From: Gordonia malaquae NBRC 108250 | GTDB lineage: Bacteria > Actinomycetota > Actinomycetes > Mycobacteriales > Mycobacteriaceae | NCBI RefSeq assembly: GCF_000344135.1 | Contig: NZ_BAOP01000010.1 | Coordinates: 113,692-177,691, forward strand | Direction of reading: 5' to 3' | Length of the DNA: 64,000 bases | Shown here: positions 22,352-31,556 of the stretch, piece after piece | Position numbering within the stretch: the first letter of the stretch is position 1 | How the letters are laid out: the number at the start of each line of letters is the position of its first letter | Program-made: the position numbers and the translations under genes | Notes under the pieces: generated by a model | Told to the model about the DNA's origin: nothing | Seen by the model: only the letters and a program-made list of their open reading frames with translations | Database searches by the model: none

Positions 22352-25300
22352 ATGCATCCGGAGGCCGTCTCCTCCCGCGAAGAACTAGGAAGAGCGCTCA
22401 CGGAGCTTCGCACGACGGCAGGCCTGAGCGTCCGCGACGTCGCCTCGACAGCGGACGCCCTGCACGGCACCATCGCAGGCTGGTTCGCCGGGCAGCACGC
22501 GCCGACACGTGCCAGTCGCGACATGTTCAACCGCGTTCTCGCGGCGTGCGGTGTCACCGAGTCAGTCGAGCAGGAAGCCTGGTGGGCCGCCGTCGAACGC
22601 ACCGGACGACGCGGCGGACGGCGAAGGACCCGGGCCGTGTCCCCGTATCCGGGCCTCGATCCGCTCGGACCGAACGACCGCAGTTGGTTCTTCGGACGGG
22701 ACGACCTGATCGATCGGCTCGTGGCGATCGTGGCCGAGCAGTCCCGTGCGCGGCAACGCGACATCGACGGGACCGGCGAACGCGGAGCGTTCCGCGCCGC
22801 GCTCGTGGTCGGCGGGTCGGGTGCGGGCAAGTCGTCGCTGGTTCGGGCCGGACTGATGGCCGCAACCGGAGAATCCGGAGAGCTCGCCGGTTGGCAGGCT
22901 GTGGTCTTCACACCCGGTGACGACCCGGCCGCGGCCTTCGACGCCGCACTGTCAGGGGTGGACCTCGACTCGGCGACACCGGTCGTCGTGATCGTCGATC
23001 AGATGGAGGAGCTGTGGACACAGAGCGACGAGCGCAGTCGTGACGCCTACGACAGCCGATTCACCGAACTGATCGACGGACGAAACGTGATTCCCGTCGG
23101 CGTGCTCCGGGCCGACTTCTACGGACGGGCGGCGGAGATGCCCGGCCTGGCCTCCGTTCTCGCCGACGGGCAGGTCGTCGTGCCGCCGATGACGCGCGAT
23201 CAGCTACGAGCGGTCATCGTCGGTCCCGCGGCGCACGCAGGCCTGCTCGTCGACGACGACCTCGTCGACCTCCTGCTCGACGAGGTCGCGCCGTCGGACG
23301 GCTCGCAGCAGGCGGGCGCAGGTGTCCTGCCACTCCTGTCCTACGCGTTGCGCGCGACGTGGGAGCAGTCGGACGGTCGTCGTCTGACCGTCGCCGACTA
23401 CGTCGCGACGGGCCGGATCGGCGGCGCCGTCGAACTCGCGGCCGAACGTGTGTACGCCGATCTGACTCCTGACGACCGATCTGTCGCGCGTCGGACGCTG
23501 CTGTCGATGGTCAACGTCGACGAGGACACTGTCAGCAGGCGACCCGTGCGACTCGCCGAGCTCGAGACCGCCGACACCTCCGATCCCGTCGCCCGTGTGA
23601 TCGATGCATTCGCCGACGCACGTCTGATCACGGTGAGCGGCACTCACGCTCAGTTCGCCCACGAGACGCTGCTGACCGCCTGGCCACGTCTGGGCGAGTG
23701 GCTCGACGCCGACCGTGAGCGTCTCCTCATGCATCGTCGGCTGCGGACTTTGCGCGACACCTGGGAGAGCAACGGCAAACCGGACGATCTCCTTCCCGGC
23801 CGCGGGCGACTCGAGCTGTTCCGGACGCTGCCAGACGACGAGGTGTCGGGCGTCACCCGAGAGTTCCTGGATGCCGCACAGGCGGTGGCGGTTCGCGAAG
23901 ACGACGTCGAACGAGCCCGCATTCGCCAACTCCGCCGTTTCGCGCTGTACGCGGGCGTGTTCGGTGTGGTCGCGCTGGTGGCAGCCGTCACCGCACTCGT
24001 CTTCGGCATTCGGGCGGGCAACGCCCGCGAACAAGCCGACCGCGCCCGCCTCGACACCGTGAGCAGGCAGATCGCCGTTCAGGCCGACCAGCTCCGCGAT
24101 CGCGATCCACACCTGTCCGCGCAGCTCGCAATGATCGCGTATCGACAGTCGACGACGCTCGAGGCACGGTCCACTCTCAGCGACACGCTGTCGGCGCCGG
24201 TCCCCGCCCGATTCACCGGGGACGGCGGCTCCACCCTGCTCGCCCAGTCCCCCGGCCGAGTCGCCGCTGCAGGCGGAAGCGGACAGGTGCGGATCTTCGA
24301 CGTCGGCGACAACGGTGTCCGCCGGGTCGTCGGCGACTTCCGGGCAGGCGACGCGACTGCCGACGGACACCTCGGGGGCGTGACGCTCGCGCCCGACGGC
24401 CGCACACTGTACGTAGGCGGCCGCGGTGCGGTGACGGTCTGGAACATAGCCGATCCCCGCAGACCTGCGAAGACGGCCGAGCTCACCGGTGTCGACGGCG
24501 ACGCGAACGCGTTGGCGGTCAGCCCCGACGGCGCCATGCTCGCGGCCGCGGCCACGGGAACCGGCCTCTACGTGTGGGCGGCCGACACCGCTGGGCGATG
24601 GAATCGAGTGGCCCTCCCGCGGGCGGCCGGACAGCTGGACGGCGCTGTGGCGTTCTCCCCCGATGGGCGGTCGATGGCGTCGTCGACGACCAGTCACCGA
24701 ATAGACCTGTGGCGAATCAGCGGAAGGGACCTGGTCAGTACGGGAGAGATCGCCTTGGGCGGGTCGTCCAACCAGCTCGCACAGGGCCTGGACTACCTGC
24801 CCGACGGCAGGCTCGCCGCCGCGTTGCGCAGCCGTACCGTCGACGTCTACTCCGTCACGGACCCCGCTGCCCCTCGGCTGACCGCCCAGTTCGGCGGCTT
24901 CTCGAGTTGGGCTCGATCTGTGCGTTCGAACGCGGCGGGCACACACCTGATCGCGACGGGCGCGGACAACACAGTCGCCGTCTACGATCTGGCCCGACCG
25001 ACCGATCCACCGAGGACCCTCCCGACCGCCGCCAATTCGTCGAGCGCCTTGTTCGTCGGCGATCACGTCGTGGTCGCCAGCGACGACGGCCGCGTGATGG
25101 ACTGGCCGCCCGCGCGCAGCGTGGTGCACGTCGGAATGAAGACTGTCTTCCAGGCGCCTGCCGGCTCCGACGGTCGCCGCATGTTCGCCGCGGACACCTC
25201 CGCCGACGGCGCCATCACTCAGTGGCGGTCCGTCGACGGCGGTTACGTCCGTGCCGGCCCCGACCTCGCGCCCCCGACGGGAACGGTCTTCTCCGGCGCC

Positions 25301-26158
25301 GTCGTGACCACACCCGAAGCCGATGTCCTGGCGATCGGCACCGCGGACGGCACCGTCATGTTCGCAGACGTGTCCGACCCCGCACGCCCTCACATCGTCG
25401 GCGCAGTCGCTGCACACGACGCCCTCAACGAGACCGTCGACTACAGTGCGCAGTCGCACCTTGCGGTGACCGGCGGGACCGCCTCCCGCGTCGTGACTGT
25501 CGTCGACGCGAAGGATCTGACCGCACCGCGTGTGGTCGGCCGCTTCGACGCGGGCGCAGGCGTCTGGTGGGCGTCGCTGAGTCCTGACGGTCGACGTCTG
25601 GCTGTGGCCACCACGACCGGTCAGGTCCGCCTTGTCGATCTGACGACACCGGACCGTCCGCGCGCCTATCCCGACCCGATTCGATTCGGCGGCGCAGCCC
25701 TGTCCACCAGATTCGACTCGACCGGCGACCGTCTCGTCGCCACCTCGGAAGACCGCGTCGTCGCAATCGCCGACATCAGCGATCCAGAATCGCCTCGCGA
25801 GACCGCGCGCCTCACCGGACCCGCCGGTCAGCCCTACTCCGCAGCTTTCTCCCCTGACGGCACGCGGCTCGTGGCAGGCGGCAGCAATTCGGAGGTCTGG
25901 GTGTGGGACGTCAGCGGCACTCCGACCGAGTCGATGGTCATCCGCTCGTTCCCCGGAAACGTGTACGACGTCCGGTTCATCGGCGACCACACGGTGCTCG
26001 CCGCCGGCGCAGGCGGTCGCGTCGAATCCTGGTCACTCGAGCCTGACGATCTGATCGCCGCTCAGTGCGCACGCGTCGGCGACCAGATCACCGAGGACGA
26101 GTGGAAGACGTACATCCCCGGACTGGACTACGCCCCGCCGTGCCCGGCTGCGACCTGA
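22352..26158 (+). CDS. HTH-STAND NTPase-TM-WD40 repeat protein (nSTAND1-like)
   Basis: A 1268-residue multidomain protein. The start chosen is ATG 22352, with AAGGA 9 nt upstream; ATG 22325 is possible. Order: XRE-like HTH (about 10-70, with VSSREELGRALTELRTTAGL); a linker with SPYPGLDPLGPNDRSWFFGRDD, typical of nSTAND1 proteins; Walker A GGSGAGKSSLVRAG (about 154-167); Walker B VVIVDQMEELW (about 212-222); a helical STAND region with FAHETLLTAWPRL; one membrane span (YAGVFGVVALVAAVTALVFG, about 530-550); then a WD40-type beta-propeller (about 620-1245) with repeated (A/S)PDG(R/T)(R/T/M)L blades. Such proteins are known as signalling or programmed-death ATPases; no function is proven for this one. 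It sits between yajC and ruvB, where M. tuberculosis has different genes. Confidence 0.85.
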   Translation: MHPEAVSSREELGRALTELRTTAGLSVRDVASTADALHGTIAGWFAGQHAPTRASRDMFNRVLAACGVTESVEQEAWWAAVERTGRRGGRRRTRAVSPYPGLDPLGPNDRSWFFGRDDLIDRLVAIVAEQSRARQRDIDGTGERGAFRAALVVGGSGAGKSSLVRAGLMAATGESGELAGWQAVVFTPGDDPAAAFDAALSGVDLDSATPVVVIVDQMEELWTQSDERSRDAYDSRFTELIDGRNVIPVGVLRADFYGRAAEMPGLASVLADGQVVVPPMTRDQLRAVIVGPAAHAGLLVDDDLVDLLLDEVAPSDGSQQAGAGVLPLLSYALRATWEQSDGRRLTVADYVATGRIGGAVELAAERVYADLTPDDRSVARRTLLSMVNVDEDTVSRRPVRLAELETADTSDPVARVIDAFADARLITVSGTHAQFAHETLLTAWPRLGEWLDADRERLLMHRRLRTLRDTWESNGKPDDLLPGRGRLELFRTLPDDEVSGVTREFLDAAQAVAVREDDVERARIRQLRRFALYAGVFGVVALVAAVTALVFGIRAGNAREQADRARLDTVSRQIAVQADQLRDRDPHLSAQLAMIAYRQSTTLEARSTLSDTLSAPVPARFTGDGGSTLLAQSPGRVAAAGGSGQVRIFDVGDNGVRRVVGDFRAGDATADGHLGGVTLAPDGRTLYVGGRGAVTVWNIADPRRPAKTAELTGVDGDANALAVSPDGAMLAAAATGTGLYVWAADTAGRWNRVALPRAAGQLDGAVAFSPDGRSMASSTTSHRIDLWRISGRDLVSTGEIALGGSSNQLAQGLDYLPDGRLAAALRSRTVDVYSVTDPAAPRLTAQFGGFSSWARSVRSNAAGTHLIATGADNTVAVYDLARPTDPPRTLPTAANSSSALFVGDHVVVASDDGRVMDWPPARSVVHVGMKTVFQAPAGSDGRRMFAADTSADGAITQWRSVDGGYVRAGPDLAPPTGTVFSGAVVTTPEADVLAIGTADGTVMFADVSDPARPHIVGAVAAHDALNETVDYSAQSHLAVTGGTASRVVTVVDAKDLTAPRVVGRFDAGAGVWWASLSPDGRRLAVATTTGQVRLVDLTTPDRPRAYPDPIRFGGAALSTRFDSTGDRLVATSEDRVVAIADISDPESPRETARLTGPAGQPYSAAFSPDGTRLVAGGSNSEVWVWDVSGTPTESMVIRSFPGNVYDVRFIGDHTVLAAGAGGRVESWSLEPDDLIAAQCARVGDQITEDEWKTYIPGLDYAPPCPAAT

Positions 26159-26160
26159 CG

Positions 26161-26895
26161 TCAGGCGCCTGTCAGCACAACGTCGCTGAAGACGATCGAG
26201 TCGCCGGTGGAGGTGAACGCTAGCCCAAGTCGCTGGGCCTCATCTCGTGTGAAGCCCCCGGATATCTCCGTGTCTCCGATGATGACACCGTTGATGACCG
26301 CTGCGCTCACCACGACACCGGATTCCACTACCGCCGTCGACTCGCCGATGTGCGAGCTCGTGTAGTCCAACCATCGCCGCGCGGCGTCATGTCGGTACGA
26401 GACGGTCACCACCCACTGATCGGGCATGGACCTGCCGACGCGCGCCTTGAGGACCACGCCCTGGCCGAACAGCTGCGGTCCGAGCATGTACCGCTGACCG
26501 TCCGAGTCACACGCGACCAGCGATCGTGTGGGATCGGGACTTTCCTCCGGTGGCCCGCATGTCCCGGCTCTGGAAGACTCCACGGGCCGAGTCTCCGCGG
26601 CCGCACCGCTCACCAGCACTGCGGCGTTGTCGCGCGACATCCCAGAGAGCGTCATCCGCACCCGTTCACCGTCGACGGACTTCGCCACGACAGTCCCGTC
26701 GGCGGACGTGACCCTGTCGACGAGGCCCGCGAGGACGTCGGAAGGAGACGAGCCGTCAGTCGTGTGAACACTCGCTTCGAGTTCGACGCCGCCGGGCGCC
26801 GGACGAACCGGCTGACCGTCCTCGTCGGCGCAGGCGGACAGCCCCGACATCACGACCACCACCACGACAATCATCAGTGCACCCCACCGTGTCAT
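26161..26895 (-). CDS. Lipoprotein with a SecD periplasmic-head (P1)-like domain
   Basis: A 244-residue lipoprotein (signal GALMIVVVVVVMSGLSAC, lipobox LSAC). The mature region matches the periplasmic head of SecD in the same window: VACDSDGQRYMLGP against VACGQDDGQVYLLAP, then WVV-V-YR, W-DYTS, VVSAA-ING, IIG-TEISG and GFT/SFT in the same order and spacing. None of the SecD membrane core is present. It may have come from duplication of the secD head domain. It is convergent with the STAND gene (2 bp between stops) and upstream of nothing obvious. A role as a SecDF modulator or decoy is inference only. Confidence 0.8.
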   Translation of the reverse strand: MTRWGALMIVVVVVVMSGLSACADEDGQPVRPAPGGVELEASVHTTDGSSPSDVLAGLVDRVTSADGTVVAKSVDGERVRMTLSGMSRDNAAVLVSGAAAETRPVESSRAGTCGPPEESPDPTRSLVACDSDGQRYMLGPQLFGQGVVLKARVGRSMPDQWVVTVSYRHDAARRWLDYTSSHIGESTAVVESGVVVSAAVINGVIIGDTEISGGFTRDEAQRLGLAFTSTGDSIVFSDVVLTGA

Positions 26896-26946
26896 GGTCC
26901 GACCCTATCTGTCGGTGAGGTCGCCGGCGCCCGGACGAGCGGTGGC

Positions 26947-28014
26947 TCAGTCGAACAATGTCTCTTCGCGGGCACGCACACCGTGAACCCGGTCGATCGC
27001 GTCTGGCGGCGGGGTGAGGCCGAGGTGATGCCAAGCGGCGGCGGTCGCCACCCGGCCCCGGGGCGTGCGCGCGATCATTCCGGCTCGCACGAGGAACGGC
27101 TCGCACACCTCCTCGACCGTGGAGGGCTCTTCACCCACGGCGACCGCGAGTGTCGACACCCCGACTGGTCCCCCGCCGAACCCGCGGACCAGGGCGCCGA
27201 GGACCGCCCGGTCCAGACGGTCGAGACCGAGTTCGTCGACGTCGTACACGGCGAGCGCAGCGCGGGCGGCTGTCACGTCGACACTGCCGTCGCCTCGGAC
27301 TTCGGCGTAGTCGCGGACCCGTCGCAGGAGCCTGTTCGCGATACGAGGCGTGCCCCGCGATCGGCCCGCTACTTCGGCTGCCGCGTCGTCGTCGATGTCG
27401 ATCCCCAGGATCACGGCCGATCGGGTGAGCACTCGAACGAGTTCGGAGGGCTCGTAGAACTCCATGTGCGCTGTGAAACCGAAGCGGTCGCGCAGCGGTC
27501 CGGTGAGCGCACCCGACCGTGTCGTGGCGCCGACGAGGGTGAACGGCGCGATGTCGAGCGGGATCGACGTCGCACCCGGCCCCTTTCCGACGACGACGTC
27601 GACCCGGAAGTCCTCCATCGCGAGGTACAGCATCTCTTCGGCGGGCCGCGCAATACGGTGGATCTCGTCGATGAACAGGACGTCGCCCTCAACGAGGTTC
27701 GACAGCATTGCCGCGAGATCACCCGCCCGTTCGAGCGCGGGTCCCGAGGTGATCCGTATGGCCGCGCCCATCTCGGCGGCGATGATCATCGCGAGCGATG
27801 TCTTGCCGAGTCCCGGCGGACCGGACAGGAGGATGTGGTCCGGAGTGCGGCCGCGCGCCCTCGCCGCATGAAGGACGAGTTCGAGCTGCTCTCGAACCTT
27901 CGGCTGCCCGATGAAGTCCTGCAGTGTCGACGGACGAAGGCTGTTGTCGAGGTCCCGGTCTGCGGGTACTGCGTCCGCGCCGGTCAGAGGGTCGTCGTCG
28001 AATCCGTCGATCAT
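26947..28014 (-). CDS. ruvB: Holliday junction branch-migration ATPase RuvB
   Basis: A 355-residue AAA+ motor of the RuvAB complex. Motifs: [19 protein letters not shown], Walker [13 protein letters not shown] (about residues 64-75), Walker [16 protein letters not shown], sensor [18 protein letters not shown], and a C-terminal winged helix with [18 protein letters not shown]. Its start overlaps the ruvA stop by 4 nt. Third gene of ruvC-ruvA-ruvB. Confidence 0.97.
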   Translation of the reverse strand: MIDGFDDDPLTGADAVPADRDLDNSLRPSTLQDFIGQPKVREQLELVLHAARARGRTPDHILLSGPPGLGKTSLAMIIAAEMGAAIRITSGPALERAGDLAAMLSNLVEGDVLFIDEIHRIARPAEEMLYLAMEDFRVDVVVGKGPGATSIPLDIAPFTLVGATTRSGALTGPLRDRFGFTAHMEFYEPSELVRVLTRSAVILGIDIDDDAAAEVAGRSRGTPRIANRLLRRVRDYAEVRGDGSVDVTAARAALAVYDVDELGLDRLDRAVLGALVRGFGGGPVGVSTLAVAVGEEPSTVEEVCEPFLVRAGMIARTPRGRVATAAAWHHLGLTPPPDAIDRVHGVRAREETLFD

Positions 28015-28604
28015 CGGCGGGGACCGAGGCCTGCGAGCGCCGTGCGGAGGAGGGTCGAGGAGTCGGCGTCGGGCTGTGCGGCGAGCACCGCCGCAACGGC
28101 CTGCTGCGCGGCGTTCTCGGTGAATCCGAGACCGATGAGCGCCTCGGTCACCTGCCCGCCGGTACCCGACGACGGCGCTCCGGGAACTCCGCCTGCGACC
28201 GGGGCGGCGTCGACCTTGTCGCGAAGCTCCACCACCAGGCGTTCCGCGACCCGCTTGCCGATGCCCGGAACGGCCGTCAGCGCCTTGGCGTCGGATTCGG
28301 CGAGCGCACGCCGCAGGCTGTCCGGCTCGAGGACCGCGAGGGTCGCCATCGCGAGCCGCGGACCGACCCCGGTCACCGTCTGCAGCAGTCCGAAGAGGTC
28401 GCGTGCCTCGGGGTCGGTGAAGCCGTACAACGTCATAGAGTCCTCACGGACGATCATCGACGTCAGCAGCCGCGCATGCGACCCGCGGCTGAGCCTGCCG
28501 AGGGTCGGCGGTGTGGCGAGCACTCGGTAGCCGACTCCGGCGCATTCCACGACGGCGTGATCGAGGGCGATGTCGATGACCTCACCGGACACGGACGCGA
28601 TCAT
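28011..28604 (-). CDS. ruvA: Holliday junction branch-migration protein RuvA
   Basis: A 197-residue junction-binding subunit. Start at ATG 28604 ([12 protein letters not shown]), inside the ruvC stop (ATGA); the frame stays open further upstream across ruvC, which is a shadow. OB-fold N-terminus, then two helix-hairpin-helix motifs ([20 protein letters not shown] and [20 protein letters not shown]), then the C-terminal RuvB-binding domain ([19 protein letters not shown]). Confidence 0.96.
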   Translation of the reverse strand: MIASVSGEVIDIALDHAVVECAGVGYRVLATPPTLGRLSRGSHARLLTSMIVREDSMTLYGFTDPEARDLFGLLQTVTGVGPRLAMATLAVLEPDSLRRALAESDAKALTAVPGIGKRVAERLVVELRDKVDAAPVAGGVPGAPSSGTGGQVTEALIGLGFTENAAQQAVAAVLAAQPDADSSTLLRTALAGLGPRR

Positions 28605-29170
28605 CGAGCTGCCTCCTCTCGTGCCGCACGCAGGCGGGCACGATGACGTTCCTGAGCGACCTTCGCCTGTTTGGCGGCGGCCTCCATGCGTTCGTTCACC
28701 GGCCCACGCCAGCAGTGACACACCGCCAGGGCGAGAGCGTCGGCGGCATCGGCAGGCTTCGGCGGTGTCTGCAGTCCGAGGATTCGCGTGATCATCGCCG
28801 TGACCTGCGCCTTGTCGGCGCGGCCCGACCCGGTGACAGCCGCCTTGACCTCGGACGGGGTGTGGAAACGCACTGGTATCCCCCGCTGCGCCGCGGCCAG
28901 CGCGACCACACCGGCGGCCTGTGCCGTGCCCATCGCGGTGCTCACCTGACGCTGCGCGAACACTCGCTCGATCGCGACCACGTCGGGCGAGTGCGTGTCG
29001 AGCCAGTGCTCCACGCCCTTGTGCACGGCGAGGAGACGCTCGGCGAGCTCCATGTCGGCCGGGGTGCGCACCACGTCGACGTCGAGCGCGGTTACCCCGC
29101 GCCCGCCCGTCGACTCGACCAGCGCGACACCGCACCTGGTGAGACCCGGATCGACCCCCATCACACGCAC
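28601..29170 (-). CDS. ruvC: Crossover junction endodeoxyribonuclease RuvC
   Basis: A 189-residue Holliday junction resolvase with an RNase H fold. First catalytic Asp in [11 protein letters not shown] (residue 7), second acidic residue in [11 protein letters not shown] (about 68), third pair in [12 protein letters not shown] (about 140-147). It starts at GTG 29170 (or the in-frame ATG a few codons later). A near-consensus LexA box sits 43 bp upstream, consistent with SOS control of ruvCAB in mycobacteria. Confidence 0.96.
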   Translation of the reverse strand: MRVMGVDPGLTRCGVALVESTGGRGVTALDVDVVRTPADMELAERLLAVHKGVEHWLDTHSPDVVAIERVFAQRQVSTAMGTAQAAGVVALAAAQRGIPVRFHTPSEVKAAVTGSGRADKAQVTAMITRILGLQTPPKPADAADALALAVCHCWRGPVNERMEAAAKQAKVAQERHRARLRAAREEAAR

Positions 29171-29212
29171 GAGACGACCCGCCCTCCAGACAACCGTGTC
29201 ACCCGGTCGGTG

Positions 29213-29228
29213 ACGAACGTTTGTTCGA
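29213..29228. promoter_or_regulatory. LexA (SOS) box upstream of ruvCAB
   Basis: ACGAAC-GTTT-GTTCGA matches the mycobacterial/actinobacterial LexA consensus TCGAAC-N4-GTTCGA at 11 of 12 specified bases. It lies in the 63-bp gap between yebC (stop at 29234) and ruvC (start at 29170), 43 bp from the ruvC start. Confidence 0.85.
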
Positions 29229-29233
29229 GACTA

Positions 29234-29989
29234 TCAGTCGTTCTCGAGCTCGGCGAGGACCTCGTCGCTGATGTCGACGTTGCTGTAGACGTTCTGCACG
29301 TCGTCAGAGTCTTCGAGCGCGTCGATGAGCTTGAACATCTTCCGGGCGCCGTCGGCGTCGACAGGCACTTCGACCGATGCACGGAAGTCGGGTTCGGCCG
29401 ACTCGTAGTCGATGCCCGCCTCCTGGAGCGCGGTGCGGACTGCGATGAGATCTGTCGGCTCGCTGACGATCTCGAACTGCTCACCGAGGTCGGTCACCTC
29501 TTCTGCGCCCGCGTCGAGCACTGCCATCAGCACGTCGTCCTCGGACTGGTCACCCTTGTCGAGGGTCACCACGCCCTTGCGGGCGAACAGGTACGACACC
29601 GAGCCCGGATCTGCCATGTTGCCGCCGTTGCGGGTCATCGCCGTGCGGACCTCGCCTGCGGCGCGATTGCGATTGTCCGTCAGGCACTCGATGAGGATCG
29701 CGACACCATTGGGGCCGTAGCCCTCGTACATGATGGTCTGCCAGTCGGCGCCGCCGCCTTCTTCGCCACCGCCGCGCTTGCGTGCGCGTTCGATGTTGTC
29801 GTTGGGAACCGACGACTTCTTGGCCTTCTGGATCGCGTCGAAGAGCGTCGGGTTGCCCGCCGGGTCACCACCACCGGTTCGAGCCGCCACCTCGATGTTC
29901 TTGATCAGCTTGGCGAACATCTTGCCGCGCTTGGCGTCGATGACCGCCTTCTTGTGCTTGGTGGTGGCCCATTTGGAGTGGCCGCTCAT
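29234..29989 (-). CDS. YebC/PmpR family regulator or translation factor
   Basis: A 251-residue protein of the TACO1/YebC family. The N-terminus [22 protein letters not shown] is diagnostic, followed by [30 protein letters not shown] and [14 protein letters not shown]. Family members have been described both as transcription regulators and as factors easing translation of polyproline stretches; which applies here cannot be seen. It precedes ruvC in the same direction but with a separate SOS-type site between them (Rv2603c equivalent). Confidence 0.94.
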   Translation of the reverse strand: MSGHSKWATTKHKKAVIDAKRGKMFAKLIKNIEVAARTGGGDPAGNPTLFDAIQKAKKSSVPNDNIERARKRGGGEEGGGADWQTIMYEGYGPNGVAILIECLTDNRNRAAGEVRTAMTRNGGNMADPGSVSYLFARKGVVTLDKGDQSEDDVLMAVLDAGAEEVTDLGEQFEIVSEPTDLIAVRTALQEAGIDYESAEPDFRASVEVPVDADGARKMFKLIDALEDSDDVQNVYSNVDISDEVLAELEND

Positions 29990-30023
29990 AGTGGTGCTTC
30001 CTTCCGTTTACGACTGTGAAATC

Positions 30024-30635
30024 CTACGCTTCCGCGACCATGTCGACGAAGAAGCGGTGCACACGGTGATCCCCGGTGACTTCGGGATGGAACGACGTGG
30101 CCAGCACGTTCTGCTGGCGCACAGCGACGACACGCCCGGCGGCCGGACCGTCGGGAACGGTCGCCAGCACGTCGACGCCCTGCCCGACCGACTCGACCCA
30201 GGGCGCTCGGATGAACACCGCGCGCATCGGGTCGGTGCCCGGCACATCGGTGATTCCGACGAAGTCCAGGTCGGTCTCGAACGATTCGACCTGACGCCCG
30301 AATGCGTTGCGGCGGACGGTCACGTCGAGTGCGTCGAGGTGCCTGGCGTCGGGTCGGGTGTCGAGGATCGTCGACGCGAGCATGATCATGCCCGCGCACG
30401 AGCCGTACGCGGGCAGACCGTCACGCAGTCTGCCGACGAGCGGATCGTAGAGGTCGAACACGCCGAGCAGCCTGCTCATCGTCGTCGACTCCCCGCCTGG
30501 GATCACCAGACCGTCGACGCGATCGAGTTCGGCTTCCCTGCGCACCGGAAGCACATCGGCCCCTGATGCGACGAGGGCCTCGGTGTGTTCTCGCACGTCC
30601 CCCTGAAGTGCGAGAACTCCGATCAGCGGGGTCAC
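30024..30635 (-). CDS. pdxT: Pyridoxal 5'-phosphate synthase glutaminase subunit PdxT
   Basis: A 203-residue class I glutamine amidotransferase that supplies ammonia to PdxS. The start is GTG 30635 ([17 protein letters not shown]). Motifs: [14 protein letters not shown], nucleophile Cys in [12 protein letters not shown] (about residue 81), catalytic His/Glu in SFHPEVTGD (about residue 182). It overlaps the tesB stop by 4 nt. Its partner pdxS is 7 kb away at 37553-38458, separated by an accessory block. Confidence 0.95.
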   Translation of the reverse strand: MTPLIGVLALQGDVREHTEALVASGADVLPVRREAELDRVDGLVIPGGESTTMSRLLGVFDLYDPLVGRLRDGLPAYGSCAGMIMLASTILDTRPDARHLDALDVTVRRNAFGRQVESFETDLDFVGITDVPGTDPMRAVFIRAPWVESVGQGVDVLATVPDGPAAGRVVAVRQQNVLATSFHPEVTGDHRVHRFFVDMVAEA

Positions 30636-31495
30636 GTTGCGGGCCTGGTGACACTCGCGATGGACGTCGGCACTCCGGTGCGTGTGAGGCCTTCCTGCGT
30701 GACGGCCGCGACCATCCGGCCCGCACGATCGAAGATCCGCCCCTGCGTGAGGGCCCGCGCGCCGCCTGCCGACGGCGACGTCTGGTCGTACAGCAGCCAG
30801 TCGTCGGCTCGGAACGGGCGCAGGAACCACATCGCGTGGTCGAGCGATGCGTTCTGCGAGTCGACGTCCGGGTGTGCCGTCTTCGACGACCCGAGCAACG
30901 TCATGTCGCTCATGTAGGCGAGGGTGCAGACGTGCAGCAGCTGATCGTCGGGCAGCGGTTTGCGGTAGCGGAACCACACCCGCTGCTGCGCGGCGAACGA
31001 CTCGTGAGTGACGAGCTGATCGCGGGGCACGATCCGAATGTCGAAGTTCTCCCATTCGGCGTAGAACACGCGGGCATTGCCCTTGAGCTGCTCTGCCTTC
31101 TCCTTCTGATCGGGCAGCGACTCCGGGTCGGGCGCCGGCGGCATCACATCCTGGTGCTCGATGCCGTGATCGTCGGTGATGTGGAACGACGCCGACATCG
31201 AGAAGATCGCCTCGCCGTTCTGAACGCCGGTGACCCGCCGAGTGACGAACGAGCGCCCGTCCCGGATGCGGTCGACGAGGAACACAGCGGGCTGATCGGG
31301 CTTGCCGGGACGCAGGAAGTAGCCGTGCAGCGAGTGCACGGCGAACTCCGGAGCGACGGTCTGCGTCGCCGCGACCAGTGCTTGTCCGGCCACCTGGCCG
31401 CCGAAGGTTCGGCGCAGCGCGCTCGCGAACGCGCCGCCGCGATAGATGTCGGCGTCGATGCGTTCGACGGACAGAATCTCTTCGATGTCAGCCAC
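30632..31495 (-). CDS. tesB: Acyl-CoA thioesterase II (TesB family)
   Basis: A 287-residue double-hotdog thioesterase that hydrolyses acyl-CoA. The start is GTG 31495 ([14 protein letters not shown]); a longer open frame reaches 31822 but runs under the divergent gene. Landmarks: [53 protein letters not shown]. It heads the tesB-pdxT operon, as in Rv2605c-Rv2604c, and is divergent from the acyl-CoA oxidase/dehydrogenase gene with 61 bp between starts. Confidence 0.93.
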   Translation of the reverse strand: MADIEEILSVERIDADIYRGGAFASALRRTFGGQVAGQALVAATQTVAPEFAVHSLHGYFLRPGKPDQPAVFLVDRIRDGRSFVTRRVTGVQNGEAIFSMSASFHITDDHGIEHQDVMPPAPDPESLPDQKEKAEQLKGNARVFYAEWENFDIRIVPRDQLVTHESFAAQQRVWFRYRKPLPDDQLLHVCTLAYMSDMTLLGSSKTAHPDVDSQNASLDHAMWFLRPFRADDWLLYDQTSPSAGGARALTQGRIFDRAGRMVAAVTQEGLTRTGVPTSIASVTRPAT

Positions 31496-31556
31496 GAAGG
31501 AATTATCCCCCACGACCGACGGGCGCATCGATCCGAGGGTCGGTAGGGTCGGCCCC

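Noticed and set aside
23204..25990. A 928-codon open frame on the minus strand
   Set aside because: Antisense to the STAND-WD40 gene; no recognisable domains, and the plus-strand frame has Walker and propeller motifs.
22352..26158. Assignment as a known Avs-type anti-phage STAND protein
   Set aside because: The N-terminal effector is an HTH rather than a nuclease or other known Avs effector, and the sensor is a WD40 propeller rather than a TPR array.
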